Assembly (NCBI RefSeq): GCF_020694005.1
Contig: NZ_CP073013.1
Location: 434,001 to 498,000 of the forward strand
Origin: Marinomonas profundi
GTDB lineage: Bacteria > Pseudomonadota > Gammaproteobacteria > Pseudomonadales > Marinomonadaceae
Length of the DNA stretch: 64,000 bases
Reading direction: 5' to 3'
In this document: positions 29,334-37,844 of the stretch, piece after piece
How the letters are laid out: each line of letters begins with the position of its first letter
Numbering within the stretch: the stretch's first letter is position 1
Made by a program: the position numbers and the translations under genes
Notes under the pieces: model-generated
Database searches by the model: none
The model's input: only the letters and a program-made list of their open reading frames with translations
Told to the model about the DNA's origin: nothing

Positions 29334-30107
29334 TTGTTCCGTTTGAAAAATACCCGCCCCAAGACGCTGCCGATGTCACTATTAGTGATCTTACTGGCGT
29401 TCTTCCTCGGCGCCAGTAAAGCCTCAGCCGATTCCCTGCATCTGGCGGTTGCGTCTAACTTTATTGCGCCGATCAAACAGCTCGCCCCAGTGTTTGAAAA
29501 AGAAACAGGCCACACGCTGCGCCTATCATTTGGCTCTTCTGGAAAATTTTTTGCCCAAATCCAAAACAACGCACCCTATGATATTTTCTTATCCGCCGAC
29601 ACACAAAAGCCTTTAGCACTGGTGAGCCATCAACTCGCCTTGCCAGAAAGCATAGCGATTTATGCTAAAGGCCAATTAGCCTTATGGTCTATGACGCCCC
29701 TGCGCGCGCCATCACTCCAAGCCTTGCTGCAAGACGCAAAGCGCATCGCCATAGCCAACCCTAAACTGGCGCCTTATGGAAAAGCAGCCGTAGAAAGCAT
29801 GACGAATTTATCTATGTGGGAGCAGAGTCAAACGAAACTCGTACAGGGAGAAAATATAGGACAAACCTATCAATTTACTTACTCGCAAAACGCCGACTTA
29901 GGGTTCGTGGCACTTTCGCAAGTCATAGCAAAACCCAATCTGGGCTATGTCAGAAACCTGCCGAGTGAGCTTTATAATGAGATACAACAAGCGGGGGTCA
30001 TTTTATCTCGATCTCGCAACATTGAGCTCGCACAAACCTTCATGGCCTTTCTCATGAGAACCGACATTCAAGCTCGTATCGCCCAATTTGGCTATGCCAC
30101 AGAATAA
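29334..30107 (+). CDS. modA: Molybdate-binding periplasmic protein
   Basis: Captures molybdate for the ModBC transporter. A signal peptide (LLVILLAFFLGASKASA) precedes the mature SLHLAVASNFIAPIKQLAP, and SFGSSGKFFAQIQNNAPYD is the family's oxyanion site region. The first start is TTG; a second TTG three codons on and an ATG at 29,373 are alternatives and the ribosome site does not settle it. Length 257 is normal. First of modA-modB-modC. Confidence 0.92.
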   Translation: MFRLKNTRPKTLPMSLLVILLAFFLGASKASADSLHLAVASNFIAPIKQLAPVFEKETGHTLRLSFGSSGKFFAQIQNNAPYDIFLSADTQKPLALVSHQLALPESIAIYAKGQLALWSMTPLRAPSLQALLQDAKRIAIANPKLAPYGKAAVESMTNLSMWEQSQTKLVQGENIGQTYQFTYSQNADLGFVALSQVIAKPNLGYVRNLPSELYNEIQQAGVILSRSRNIELAQTFMAFLMRTDIQARIAQFGYATE

Positions 30108-30122
30108 GGCAGCCCTACTATT

Positions 30123-30821
30123 ATGTCATTAAGCCCGGAAGACATAGACGCCATATGGCTCACCTTAAAACTGGCAAGCGTCGTCACTCTGTTGCTGATT
30201 TTAATCAGCACCCCCATTGCCTGGTGGCTTGCCAGAACACAATCTTGGTTGAAAGGCCCCATTAACGCCATTGTCGCCATGCCGTTAGTGCTTCCCCCAA
30301 CCGTACTGGGTTTTTATTTATTAGTCTTTCTCGGCCCACAAGGCGCGATGGGGCAGTTTTTGATGCCGTTGGGAATTTCTCCGCTGCCCTTTAGTTTTGC
30401 CGGTCTTGTCGTCGCCTCTATGCTGTACTCTTTGCCCTTTGTCGTGCAACCGATCCAAAATGCCTTTATGGCAATTGGAGAAGGCCCACTAGAAGCCGCC
30501 GCAACACTGCGCTCTTCACCTTGGAATCGATTTGTTTTTGTCGCATTGCCTTTGGCCAAACCCGGTTACCTCAGTGCGGCGGTATTAGGTTTTGCCCATA
30601 CTGTTGGCGAATTTGGTGTTGTGCTGATGATAGGAGGCAATATTCCTAAGGAAACAAGGGTCATCTCTGTTCAAATATACGACCATGTTGAAGCACTCGA
30701 ATACGGACAAGCTCACAGCCTATCTTTATTGATGGTAAGTTTTGCTTTTATTGTATTGGCGGCTTTATACAGCCTTCAAAAGCGCCAAAAAAACAACGCC
30801 ATCATCGGTGAACGACTATGA
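30123..30821 (+). CDS. modB: Molybdate ABC transporter permease
   Basis: Inner-membrane channel subunit. About five hydrophobic helices are visible, with the ABC-permease EAA loop near residues 118-150 (EAAATLRSSPWNRFVFVALP) that contacts ModC. Length 232 matches ModB. It follows modA by 15 bp and its stop overlaps the modC start by four bases. Confidence 0.93.
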   Translation: MSLSPEDIDAIWLTLKLASVVTLLLILISTPIAWWLARTQSWLKGPINAIVAMPLVLPPTVLGFYLLVFLGPQGAMGQFLMPLGISPLPFSFAGLVVASMLYSLPFVVQPIQNAFMAIGEGPLEAAATLRSSPWNRFVFVALPLAKPGYLSAAVLGFAHTVGEFGVVLMIGGNIPKETRVISVQIYDHVEALEYGQAHSLSLLMVSFAFIVLAALYSLQKRQKNNAIIGERL

Positions 30822-31918
30822 CAAACAGGCCATCCGATGGTTTAAATATCCACCTATCACAGCAGTATTCAGGCCAGTCTGCCTTCGCCCTAAACGTGGA
30901 CCTCACCCTGCCAAATACCGGTGTTACGGCTTTATTTGGCCCTTCCGGATCAGGTAAAACCACCCTATTACGCTGCATTGCTGGACTTGAAAAAAACCAA
31001 CAAGGTCATATCCGTTTAAATAACGATCAATGGCAAGATCATCACACCTCCTTACCCACTCACCGGCGTCCTATTGGCTATGTTTTTCAAGACGCAAAAT
31101 TATTTCCTCACCTTACGGCTCAACAGAACTTACAATTTGCGATCCAACGAGCGGATAAAACCCAAACCGTGATTAGCAGCGCAGACGTCATTCGCCTAAT
31201 GAACATCGAATCCATCTTATCCCAATACCCAGCCCAACTGTCAGGTGGTGAACGCCAACGAGTCGCCATTGCCAGGGCGCTTCTCATTCAACCTAAACTT
31301 CTGCTTATGGACGAACCTTTAGCCGCCTTAGACGAAACATTAAAGCAGGATATTCTGCCCTATTTAGAGCGCTTATGCCGCAGCGCCAAGATTCCAATTC
31401 TCTACGTCAGTCACTCATTAGATGAGGTGATTCGACTGGCAGACTATATGGTGGTTTTGGCGGCAGGCAAGGTAATCGAACAAGGCCAAACACAAGCCTT
31501 ACTTGGCAAGCTGGGTACGTCATTCTCTCGTTACCAAGACGCCAGCGTCATCATTGCTGGCACAGTAAACCGACAAGAAACAGAGTGGGGACTCTCATGG
31601 CTGGGGTTTGATGGCCAAGCCATTGCCTTTAAACAGGCAGGTGAAAAAATAGGGGATGCTGTGCGTTTAAGAATTCAATCGAGAGATGTTAGCTTATCCC
31701 TAAGCAAACAAGAGGATTCAAGCATTCTAAATCGTCTCACGGTTGTCATTGACGAGATAGAAAATGACCCTAAAGATCCGAGTATGACAATGGTTCGTTT
31801 ACTCGCTGGCCAAACACCGATTCTGGCAAAAATCACCCGCCTATCAGCCCACCACTTGAACCTGAAAAAAGGCCAAATCGTTATCGCACAAATAAAATCG
31901 GTGGCGGTTTTATCCTAA
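30818..31918 (+). CDS. modC: Molybdate ABC transporter ATP-binding protein
   Basis: ATPase of the molybdate importer. Walker A GPSGSGKTTLL (about residues 42-52), Q-loop VFQDAKLFPH, signature LSGGERQRVAIARALL, Walker B LLLMDEP and a C-terminal MOP/TOBE domain (about 290-360) that binds molybdate for trans-inhibition. Length 366. ATGA overlap with modB implies coupling. Confidence 0.94.
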   Translation: MTNRPSDGLNIHLSQQYSGQSAFALNVDLTLPNTGVTALFGPSGSGKTTLLRCIAGLEKNQQGHIRLNNDQWQDHHTSLPTHRRPIGYVFQDAKLFPHLTAQQNLQFAIQRADKTQTVISSADVIRLMNIESILSQYPAQLSGGERQRVAIARALLIQPKLLLMDEPLAALDETLKQDILPYLERLCRSAKIPILYVSHSLDEVIRLADYMVVLAAGKVIEQGQTQALLGKLGTSFSRYQDASVIIAGTVNRQETEWGLSWLGFDGQAIAFKQAGEKIGDAVRLRIQSRDVSLSLSKQEDSSILNRLTVVIDEIENDPKDPSMTMVRLLAGQTPILAKITRLSAHHLNLKKGQIVIAQIKSVAVLS

Positions 31919-31953
31919 CAAGGCTAACCGCCATCGACAGCAAGAAATAACCG

Positions 31954-32598
31954 TCAGCGAGGGACTATTTCTACTCTCAACTGCGCTAAAAAGTCACGCA
32001 TTATACCCTCTCGCTTTTTACCTTCTCGCCTAGCTGAGGCGGTATTCAGACTATTAGCAATGCGAAAAAGCTTATGATAAAAATGGTCAATCGAATAGCG
32101 CCTATCATCCGTTTCACGCACCTCACAAAATGGATCATCAAGGGAATATAACGCCCTGTTTAGTGCCCCACTAACTTGCATGCAACGAGCAATGCCAATG
32201 GCACCAAGTGCATCTAAGCGATCGGCGTCTTGTACTATTCTGGCCTCAAGACTTTCTGGCGTGATATTGGCACTAAAACTGTGAGCCCGAATAGCATGAT
32301 GAATCGCGTGGTGATATTCGTCTGGATAGTCAATTGACGCTAAAAAGCCAATGGCTTTATCCGCTGCCAAAGTCGAGGCCAGATGCCGCTCCGGATGATT
32401 TTTCGGCAAGGACACACAGTCATGCAAATAAGCCGCAGGCAACACCACAGCCAGATCTGCATTTTCCTCAAGCGCTAACTGCTTCGCCACCTTAACCACT
32501 CGAGCAATATGCGCCAAATCATGGGCGACATCGACATACTCTTGAGCGTCTAAAAAAGCATAAAACTGCGCTTCGTATTTCGCCAACCAGTCAGACAT
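31954..32598 (-). CDS. HD-domain phosphohydrolase (YedJ-like)
   Basis: A 214-residue soluble protein with the HD metal-binding arrangement: HDLAHIARVVKVA (residues about 25-37), YLHDCVSLPKNHPERH, HAIRAHSFS and QDADRLDALGAIGIAR. These are the signatures of YedJ-like hydrolases, whose physiological substrate is not established. Convergent with modC, 35 bp away. Confidence 0.85.
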   Translation of the reverse strand: MSDWLAKYEAQFYAFLDAQEYVDVAHDLAHIARVVKVAKQLALEENADLAVVLPAAYLHDCVSLPKNHPERHLASTLAADKAIGFLASIDYPDEYHHAIHHAIRAHSFSANITPESLEARIVQDADRLDALGAIGIARCMQVSGALNRALYSLDDPFCEVRETDDRRYSIDHFYHKLFRIANSLNTASARREGKKREGIMRDFLAQLRVEIVPR

Positions 32599-32633
32599 TA
32601 AAACAACCTCTCATAATAATCACCTCAGCCAAC

Positions 32634-32879
32634 GAGGTTGTCGCTAAACGACTTTTGTCAATCTTGTAGGTCGTGATTTATCCTTAAAAAAAGTAGGTCG
32701 ACAAAAAACTCACCACGATAAATTACGCCTTGTTGGGCTAAAGCCACGACCTACAAAAAACAATATAAATCAACCAATTGCAGGCTAAATAACATCCTAC
32801 GCCTGATCACGGTCGTCCCTCCCTCATCAGGCTTACAAGACTTATCCAACCTTCGCTGACTACCTTTAGCGACAACCTC
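32634..32879. mobile_element. MITE-like non-coding element with 15-bp terminal inverted repeats
   Basis: The 409-bp gap between the HD gene and the DMT exporter contains GAGGTTGTCGCTAAA at one end and its exact reverse complement at the other, 246 bp apart. CAAC flanks both ends and could be a 4-bp target duplication. Inside is a second inverted repeat, TTGTAGGTCGTG (32,664-32,675) with CACGACCTACAA (32,745-32,756), resembling REP-type palindromes. No open frame fits inside, so any mobility would depend on a transposase elsewhere. Right of it, GTAAAC-rich partial palindromes (32,935-32,995) precede the exporter and may be its operator. Confidence 0.55.
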
Positions 32880-33007
32880 CAACAGGCAGATCAACAAAAC
32901 GCCGTCCGTCATGTAAAAAACAGCACCATTAGTAAACTTTAAAAAATAAAAAAGTAAACTGTTTTACCCTCCACAAAGAAATCGGTAAACTTCACTAAAA
33001 TTTTTAC

Positions 33008-33898
33008 GTGGAATCTACCCTTATGCCAATACTCATTGCCGTTACCCTATTATGGGCGTTTTCATTTAGCTTGATCGGTGTCTATCTAGCCGGACAAGTC
33101 GATGCTTGGTTTTCCGTTCTAATGCGGGTCGCACTGGCCACTGTTATATTCTTGCCATTCCTCAAATTGCGCCAGATAGAAGCAAACATTGCCGTTAAGC
33201 TGATGATTTGCGGCGCCTTACAACTCGGCATCATGTATGGGTTTTATTATCAATCCTTCTTGTACTTATCCGTACCAGAAGTCTTGCTGTTTACCGTCAT
33301 GACGCCGCTTTATGTCACGCTCATCAATGACATGCTAGACAAGCGGCTGAACATTGGTTTTGCCATTAGTGCATTATTGGCCATTCTCGGAGCCGTCGCT
33401 ATCCGTTATCAAGGTATCGATGAAGGCTTCATTAAGGGAATGCTCATCGTGCAATGCGCAAACCTGTGCTTCGCAGCCGGCCAGGTGGGTTACAAACGAA
33501 TCATAGCAAAAGAGCGCCCAAACCTTCCACAGCGCACGGTATTTGGCTGGTTCTTTATCGGCGCGTTAGCCGTTGTTATTCCTTGCTATATCGCCATGGG
33601 CAATCCAGAACAACTGCCCACCACCAGCCTACAATGGGGCATTCTAATTTACCTTGGGATTGTTGCTTCAGGCTTGGGGTATTTTGCTTGGAACAAAGGC
33701 GCTACTCTGGTGAATATAGGCACCCTAGCCGTCGCGAACAACTTGCTTATCCCTGCCGGCATACTGGTCAATGTGGTTTTTTGGAACAGAGACGCCGACA
33801 TACTGCGCTTAGCCATTGGCGGCGGCATTATTTTATTGGCACTGTGGGTCAATGATAAATTCAACCAAAAATTTGCCAAAGCACAAGCCGCCGCTTAA
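33008..33898 (+). CDS. DMT-superfamily (EamA) transporter
   Basis: About ten hydrophobic helices in two EamA repeats, 296 residues from a GTG start or 291 from the next ATG (MPILIAVTLLWAF); no clear ribosome site distinguishes them. The first helix with LWAFSFSLIG and the second repeat with YLGIVASGLGYFAWNKGAT are typical of drug/metabolite exporters. The substrate cannot be read from sequence. It ends with a strong terminator. Confidence 0.85.
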   Translation: MESTLMPILIAVTLLWAFSFSLIGVYLAGQVDAWFSVLMRVALATVIFLPFLKLRQIEANIAVKLMICGALQLGIMYGFYYQSFLYLSVPEVLLFTVMTPLYVTLINDMLDKRLNIGFAISALLAILGAVAIRYQGIDEGFIKGMLIVQCANLCFAAGQVGYKRIIAKERPNLPQRTVFGWFFIGALAVVIPCYIAMGNPEQLPTTSLQWGILIYLGIVASGLGYFAWNKGATLVNIGTLAVANNLLIPAGILVNVVFWNRDADILRLAIGGGIILLALWVNDKFNQKFAKAQAAA

Positions 33899-33912
33899 CG
33901 CCATTTGAGCCT

Positions 33913-33943
33913 AAAAAAACGCCCAACACAGAGTGGGCGTTTT
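33913..33943. terminator. Bidirectional terminator after the DMT exporter
   Basis: AAAACGCCCA and TGGGCGTTTT form a perfect 10-bp stem with an 8-base loop, flanked by A- and T-runs, between the convergent exporter and DUF2057 genes. Confidence 0.88.
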
Positions 33944-33979
33944 AGCTGATTTAAAGCAGACTTGCGGTTCAACAAACCA

Positions 33980-34708
33980 CTAGTTTATCAACCATTTTTG
34001 AAAGGCTTTTTGAGCTTCTTGGTCTGCTTTATTGAACCAAAATTGCGACATTTCCAGCTGAATATTAGCCACCGTCGGTTTGTATAAAGGGTCGGCAATC
34101 CAGATACGCATCTCTTTACGAGTAGCCTCATCTGATCGGTTATACCAAAACTGCATCATGTCTAGTGCCACGTTTTCTGACATGGTAATAGGGGCAGGCG
34201 CTGGAGCAGAGTTCGAATGTGCGGTATCTGGTGTGTTTTTTGCCGTTAGACGTTCAATCTCTGCAACGTAGTCACGGGTATTTTGGAAACCAGATTTGGT
34301 CGACAATATCTGCTGCTGGTAATCAATTTCTTTACCGGTGACATCATCATGGATTGTAAACTGTGGGTCTTTTACATTGTCTTGTGCTTGCTTCTGAGTC
34401 GAAATATAAGGCGCTTTCAAAGTAAGGTAAGTATCTTTTTCAAAATACAAATCCAGCACAATCGGTTCAGATTGAAAGACTTGCGTATCTCCACCGCTTC
34501 GCAGCAGCTTATTAAAGCGAACAACGATTTGGTGCTGCCCTTCATCAAGGTCTACTTTGAAGTCATTGCCGAATCGTCCTGCACTCTCAAGGTCAATATA
34601 CATAATTTCAAAGGTACGAGACACTTCAAAGGTAGCCGCCATCACAGGTGACGTAATGAAACCCAACAACACACTAGCAAACACCAGCACACGACTCTTT
34701 ACCCACAT
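33980..34708 (-). CDS. DUF2057 (YccT-like) secreted protein
   Basis: From the ATG with AAGGAG just upstream the product is 242 residues with a signal peptide ending near PVMAATFEVS. The N-terminal two thirds match DUF2057 (EIMYIDLESAGRFGND, QHQIVVRFNKLL), a periplasmic family of uncertain function whose E. coli member YccT (CsgI) restrains curli assembly. The C-terminus carries two similar segments, MMQFWYNRSDEATRKEM and MSQFWFNKADQEAQKAF, an internal duplication. Single gene. Confidence 0.8.
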   Translation of the reverse strand: MWVKSRVLVFASVLLGFITSPVMAATFEVSRTFEIMYIDLESAGRFGNDFKVDLDEGQHQIVVRFNKLLRSGGDTQVFQSEPIVLDLYFEKDTYLTLKAPYISTQKQAQDNVKDPQFTIHDDVTGKEIDYQQQILSTKSGFQNTRDYVAEIERLTAKNTPDTAHSNSAPAPAPITMSENVALDMMQFWYNRSDEATRKEMRIWIADPLYKPTVANIQLEMSQFWFNKADQEAQKAFQKWLIN

Positions 34709-34942
34709 AGAACACTCCTTACAACACATAACAAAAAAGAAGTGAATCTAGCATATAGTTGTACTTAGTTTATTTAGTAAAATAGACTTTAGAAGTATTT
34801 GCTCGATTTTGTCTTTTTTCATCCCCTGAAAGCAAACTAAATAGAAATTAGAATTGCTTCTAAAAGCAACCAAACAAGGCTCGACTAGCAGCATCCCCCC
34901 TAAGTCTTGTATTGATTGATGTCGATTATTTTAAAAAAGTGA

Positions 34943-35032
34943 ATGATATGTTTAAGCATGACAAAACGCGCAGACAAAGCCCTATACAAAGGCAAAGAAA
35001 ATGGACGAAACAGAGTCGAGCTATCAGAATAG
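34943..35032 (+). pseudogene. Remnant of a GGDEF-domain C-terminus
   Basis: In the 334-bp gap upstream of the DUF2057 gene, one short frame ends KRADKALYKGKENGRNRV followed by a stop. This is the characteristic last helix of diguanylate cyclase GGDEF domains; compare RADKALYQAKTQGRNQV in the intact cyclase at the right of this window. An in-frame stop lies directly upstream, so only about 25 codons remain. It reads as the tail of a deleted gene. The rest of the gap shows nothing. Confidence 0.6.
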
Positions 35033-35042
35033 TCTGTATAAG

Positions 35043-35483
35043 CTAGGTTAAATCAAACTCGTTATAAACATCAGGATTCCATTTCTGCATAAAAGTTGCT
35101 GGATGGCTCAATGGTGTATAACCAAACTGTGCATACAAGCCATGAGCATCACGTGTCGCCAATAAAATTCGCCGCAATCCCTGCATAGAAGGATGATCAT
35201 GTATCTCTTGCATTAGCCACTTTGATAAACCTTTTCCTTGGTGCTCCTCAGCAATAAAAACATCGGCTAAGTAAGCAAAAGTGGCTTGATCTGTAATCAT
35301 TCTAGCAAAACCTACTTGCTTACCATCAGCGGCAAAAACACCAAAACACAAAGAATTATCTAGGGCTGTTTTCAGAGTATGTGCCGGAATACCCGACGCC
35401 CAATAGGTGCTGGCAATATAAGCATGAATGACATCAAAATCCATGTCTTCATAATGACTACTTATTCGATAACCAAGGATCAT
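35043..35483 (-). CDS. GNAT-family N-acetyltransferase
   Basis: 146 residues with the GNAT core: ADVFIAEEHQGKGLSKWLM (acetyl-CoA binding Q/RxxGxG/A) near residues 73-91, then LATRDAHGLYAQFGYTP. It resembles small acetyltransferases with no fixed substrate. The ATG follows the MgtC-like gene stop by 27 bp, so the two may be co-transcribed. Confidence 0.85.
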   Translation of the reverse strand: MILGYRISSHYEDMDFDVIHAYIASTYWASGIPAHTLKTALDNSLCFGVFAADGKQVGFARMITDQATFAYLADVFIAEEHQGKGLSKWLMQEIHDHPSMQGLRRILLATRDAHGLYAQFGYTPLSHPATFMQKWNPDVYNEFDLT

Positions 35484-35510
35484 TTTGTATCTCCATTAAT
35501 CACTACCGAT

Positions 35511-36020
35511 TTACTCTCTTTTACGCCACCGATTGTATTTAGAATGCACGCCGCGGGTAAAAGCTGACGAGTATTCTTCCAAAATATCCACGCCATATAA
35601 AATAGCCACCACAATAAAAGACAACTTAATGGCCACGTAAGAATCAATAATAGCGATGCACACACCGACAGCCGCCAGCGCCCAAATGGTCGCAGCAGAA
35701 GTCACGCCAACCACCGCGCCATCTTTCGACAGCATCACACCAGCACCAAGAAAGCCGATTCCCGTAATCACCTGCCCGATGATACGCGATGGATCCGTTA
35801 TCTCCGCCGCCACAAACATAGACGATGCAATAAACACATAGGTCCCCAAAACGATCAACGCCGAGGTTCTAATACCGACAGGCTTACCTCTAAGCTGCCT
35901 TTCTAAACCAACAATCACGCCACAAAAAATAGCGGTCGCGATCGCCCCCCAACTATAGGGCGCAATGGAAAATATCGCATTTAAACTCACCGACTCTAAA
36001 CTCATAGCATCTAAACTCAT
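35511..36020 (-). CDS. MgtC/SapB-family membrane protein
   Basis: 169 residues with four to five hydrophobic helices and the MgtC N-terminal signature GLERQLRGKPVGIRTSALI (about residues 38-56) followed by GFLGAGVMLSKDG. This short form lacks the C-terminal ACT-like domain of virulence MgtC. Family roles include magnesium homeostasis and ATP synthase inhibition. The first codons are duplicated: a 15-bp repeat yields MSLDAMSLES, so a second ATG five codons in could also be used. Confidence 0.85.
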   Translation of the reverse strand: MSLDAMSLESVSLNAIFSIAPYSWGAIATAIFCGVIVGLERQLRGKPVGIRTSALIVLGTYVFIASSMFVAAEITDPSRIIGQVITGIGFLGAGVMLSKDGAVVGVTSAATIWALAAVGVCIAIIDSYVAIKLSFIVVAILYGVDILEEYSSAFTRGVHSKYNRWRKRE

Positions 36021-36145
36021 AGCATCTCTTAGGACAAAGGCCGCGGCTGATTAATTAAAAATAAAGAGCTGTACCTATAATGTACTGAGACCGCTGCACT
36101 ATGTCACCAGTGAGACCAATAAAAGCAAAAAACGCCATAAAAAAA

Positions 36146-36169
36146 GCCAGCAGGGGGAAGACTGCTGGC
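36146..36169 (-). terminator. Terminator of the glcB-aceA operon
   Basis: GCCAGCAG and CTGCTGGC form an 8-bp stem with an 8-base loop and a T-run on the minus strand, about 40 bp beyond the aceA stop. Confidence 0.85.
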
Positions 36170-36206
36170 CTTTGTTATCAATACAAGCTGATGATTATTA
36201 CGTTAA

Positions 36207-37808
36207 TCAGACTGCAAATTGATTCATGGTGTTATCTTTACCGGACGCTTTTAACGCCTGTTCACCTGAGAAATACTCTTTGTGATCATCACCAATGTTT
36301 GAACCTGACATGTCTTGGTGTTTCACACAGGCCAAACCTTGGCGAATTTCTTTACGCTGTACTTCTCTCACGTAGCCCAACATACCCAGTTCGCCGAAGT
36401 AGTCTTTCGCCAAGTTATCCGTAGACAAGGCGGCCGTATGGTAGGTCGGCAAGGTAATCAAATGATGGAAGATCCCAGCTTGCGCGGCGGCGTCTTTTTG
36501 GAAACAACGAATACGCTCATCGGCTTCCTCTGCTAACACACTGCCATCGTAGTCTTGCGACATGAGTTTTTCACGTTGGTATTGGCTCACATCTTTGCCT
36601 TCAGCCAACCAAGCATCAAACACTTGTTGACGAAAATTAAGCGTCCAGTTAAAAGATGGGCTGTTGTTGTAAACCAACTTAGCATTAGGCACAACCTCAC
36701 GAATGCGATTCACAATCGCGGCGATTTGACCTATGTGGGGTTTTTCCGTTTCGATCCACAATAAATCCGCGCCATTTTGCAAAGAGGTAATACAGTCGAG
36801 CACTACACGATCTTCGCCGGTATTGGGCTTAAAACGCACCAAGCCATTGGCTAAACGAGTGGGTTTAATCAATCGCTCACCCAGTTTGATCGCCATATCG
36901 CCAGACTGCATTTGCTCAAGTGACGTCACCTCTTCACCGTCGATAAAGGCCGTGTACTGCTCAGCCAAATCACCCGCCGTTTGTGATACTGGGATTTTTT
37001 GCGTTAAACCCGCCCCTAAAGAGTCGGTACGCGCCACAATCACACCATCATCGACGCCTAGCTCTAAAAAGGCGTAACGTACTGCGTTGATTTTCGCCAA
37101 GAAATCTTCATGAGGCACGGTTACCTTGCCATCTTGGTGGCCACATTGCTTCGCATCAGACACTTGGTTTTCGATCTGAATACAGCACGCGCCCGCTTCG
37201 ATCATCTTCTTCGCCAACAAATAGGTCGCTTCTTCGTTACCAAAGCCCGCATCGATATCAGCGATAATCGGCACAACATGCGTTTCAAATTGATCAATTT
37301 TTTGCTGCGCCGCATGCTCACGCACTTGATCGCCAGCGTCTCTCGCCTCGTCCATTTCTTTAAATAAATGCTGTAACTCACGGGCATCGGCTTGTTTCAA
37401 GAAGGTGTATAGCTCTTCGATCAAGGCCGGAACCGAGGTTTTCTCATGCATGGATTGATCTGGCAATGGGCCAAATTCAGAACGCATCGCGGCGACCATC
37501 CAACCTGACAAGTACAAGTAACGGCTACGCGTGGTACCAAAATGCTTTTTAATCGCAATCATTTTTTGTTGGCCGATAAAACCATGCCAGCAACCCAAAG
37601 ACTGAGTGTAGTTCGCTGGGTCTTTGTCGTAACTCGCCATGTCTTCACGCATGATTTTAGCCGTGTATTTGGCGATATCTAACCCCGTGTTAAAACGGTT
37701 TTGCAATTGCATTCTAACCACAGATTCTGGGTTCATCGCCGCCCAAGTTGGGCCTTGTTGAGAGATAGTTTGGCTAGCTTGTTGCGTTTTATTTTTATAA
37801 GTTTGCAT
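36207..37808 (-). CDS. aceA: Isocitrate lyase
   Basis: Cleaves isocitrate to glyoxylate and succinate, allowing growth on acetate and fatty acids. At 533 residues it is the long form found in Pseudomonas and Acinetobacter. The active-site cysteine loop is seen as KQCGHQDGKVTVP (family KKCGH), and IADIDAGFGNEEATYLLAKK and LWIETEKPH are conserved lyase segments. It lies 36 bp after glcB on the same strand, forming a glyoxylate-shunt operon. Confidence 0.95.
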   Translation of the reverse strand: MQTYKNKTQQASQTISQQGPTWAAMNPESVVRMQLQNRFNTGLDIAKYTAKIMREDMASYDKDPANYTQSLGCWHGFIGQQKMIAIKKHFGTTRSRYLYLSGWMVAAMRSEFGPLPDQSMHEKTSVPALIEELYTFLKQADARELQHLFKEMDEARDAGDQVREHAAQQKIDQFETHVVPIIADIDAGFGNEEATYLLAKKMIEAGACCIQIENQVSDAKQCGHQDGKVTVPHEDFLAKINAVRYAFLELGVDDGVIVARTDSLGAGLTQKIPVSQTAGDLAEQYTAFIDGEEVTSLEQMQSGDMAIKLGERLIKPTRLANGLVRFKPNTGEDRVVLDCITSLQNGADLLWIETEKPHIGQIAAIVNRIREVVPNAKLVYNNSPSFNWTLNFRQQVFDAWLAEGKDVSQYQREKLMSQDYDGSVLAEEADERIRCFQKDAAAQAGIFHHLITLPTYHTAALSTDNLAKDYFGELGMLGYVREVQRKEIRQGLACVKHQDMSGSNIGDDHKEYFSGEQALKASGKDNTMNQFAV

Positions 37809-37844
37809 AGTCTTTCTCGCTCTTTAGGGTGTTTTAATATGAAA

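Noticed and set aside
33454-33855. 133-residue rightward frame inside the DMT exporter
   Set aside because: Alternative frame of a well-supported membrane protein.
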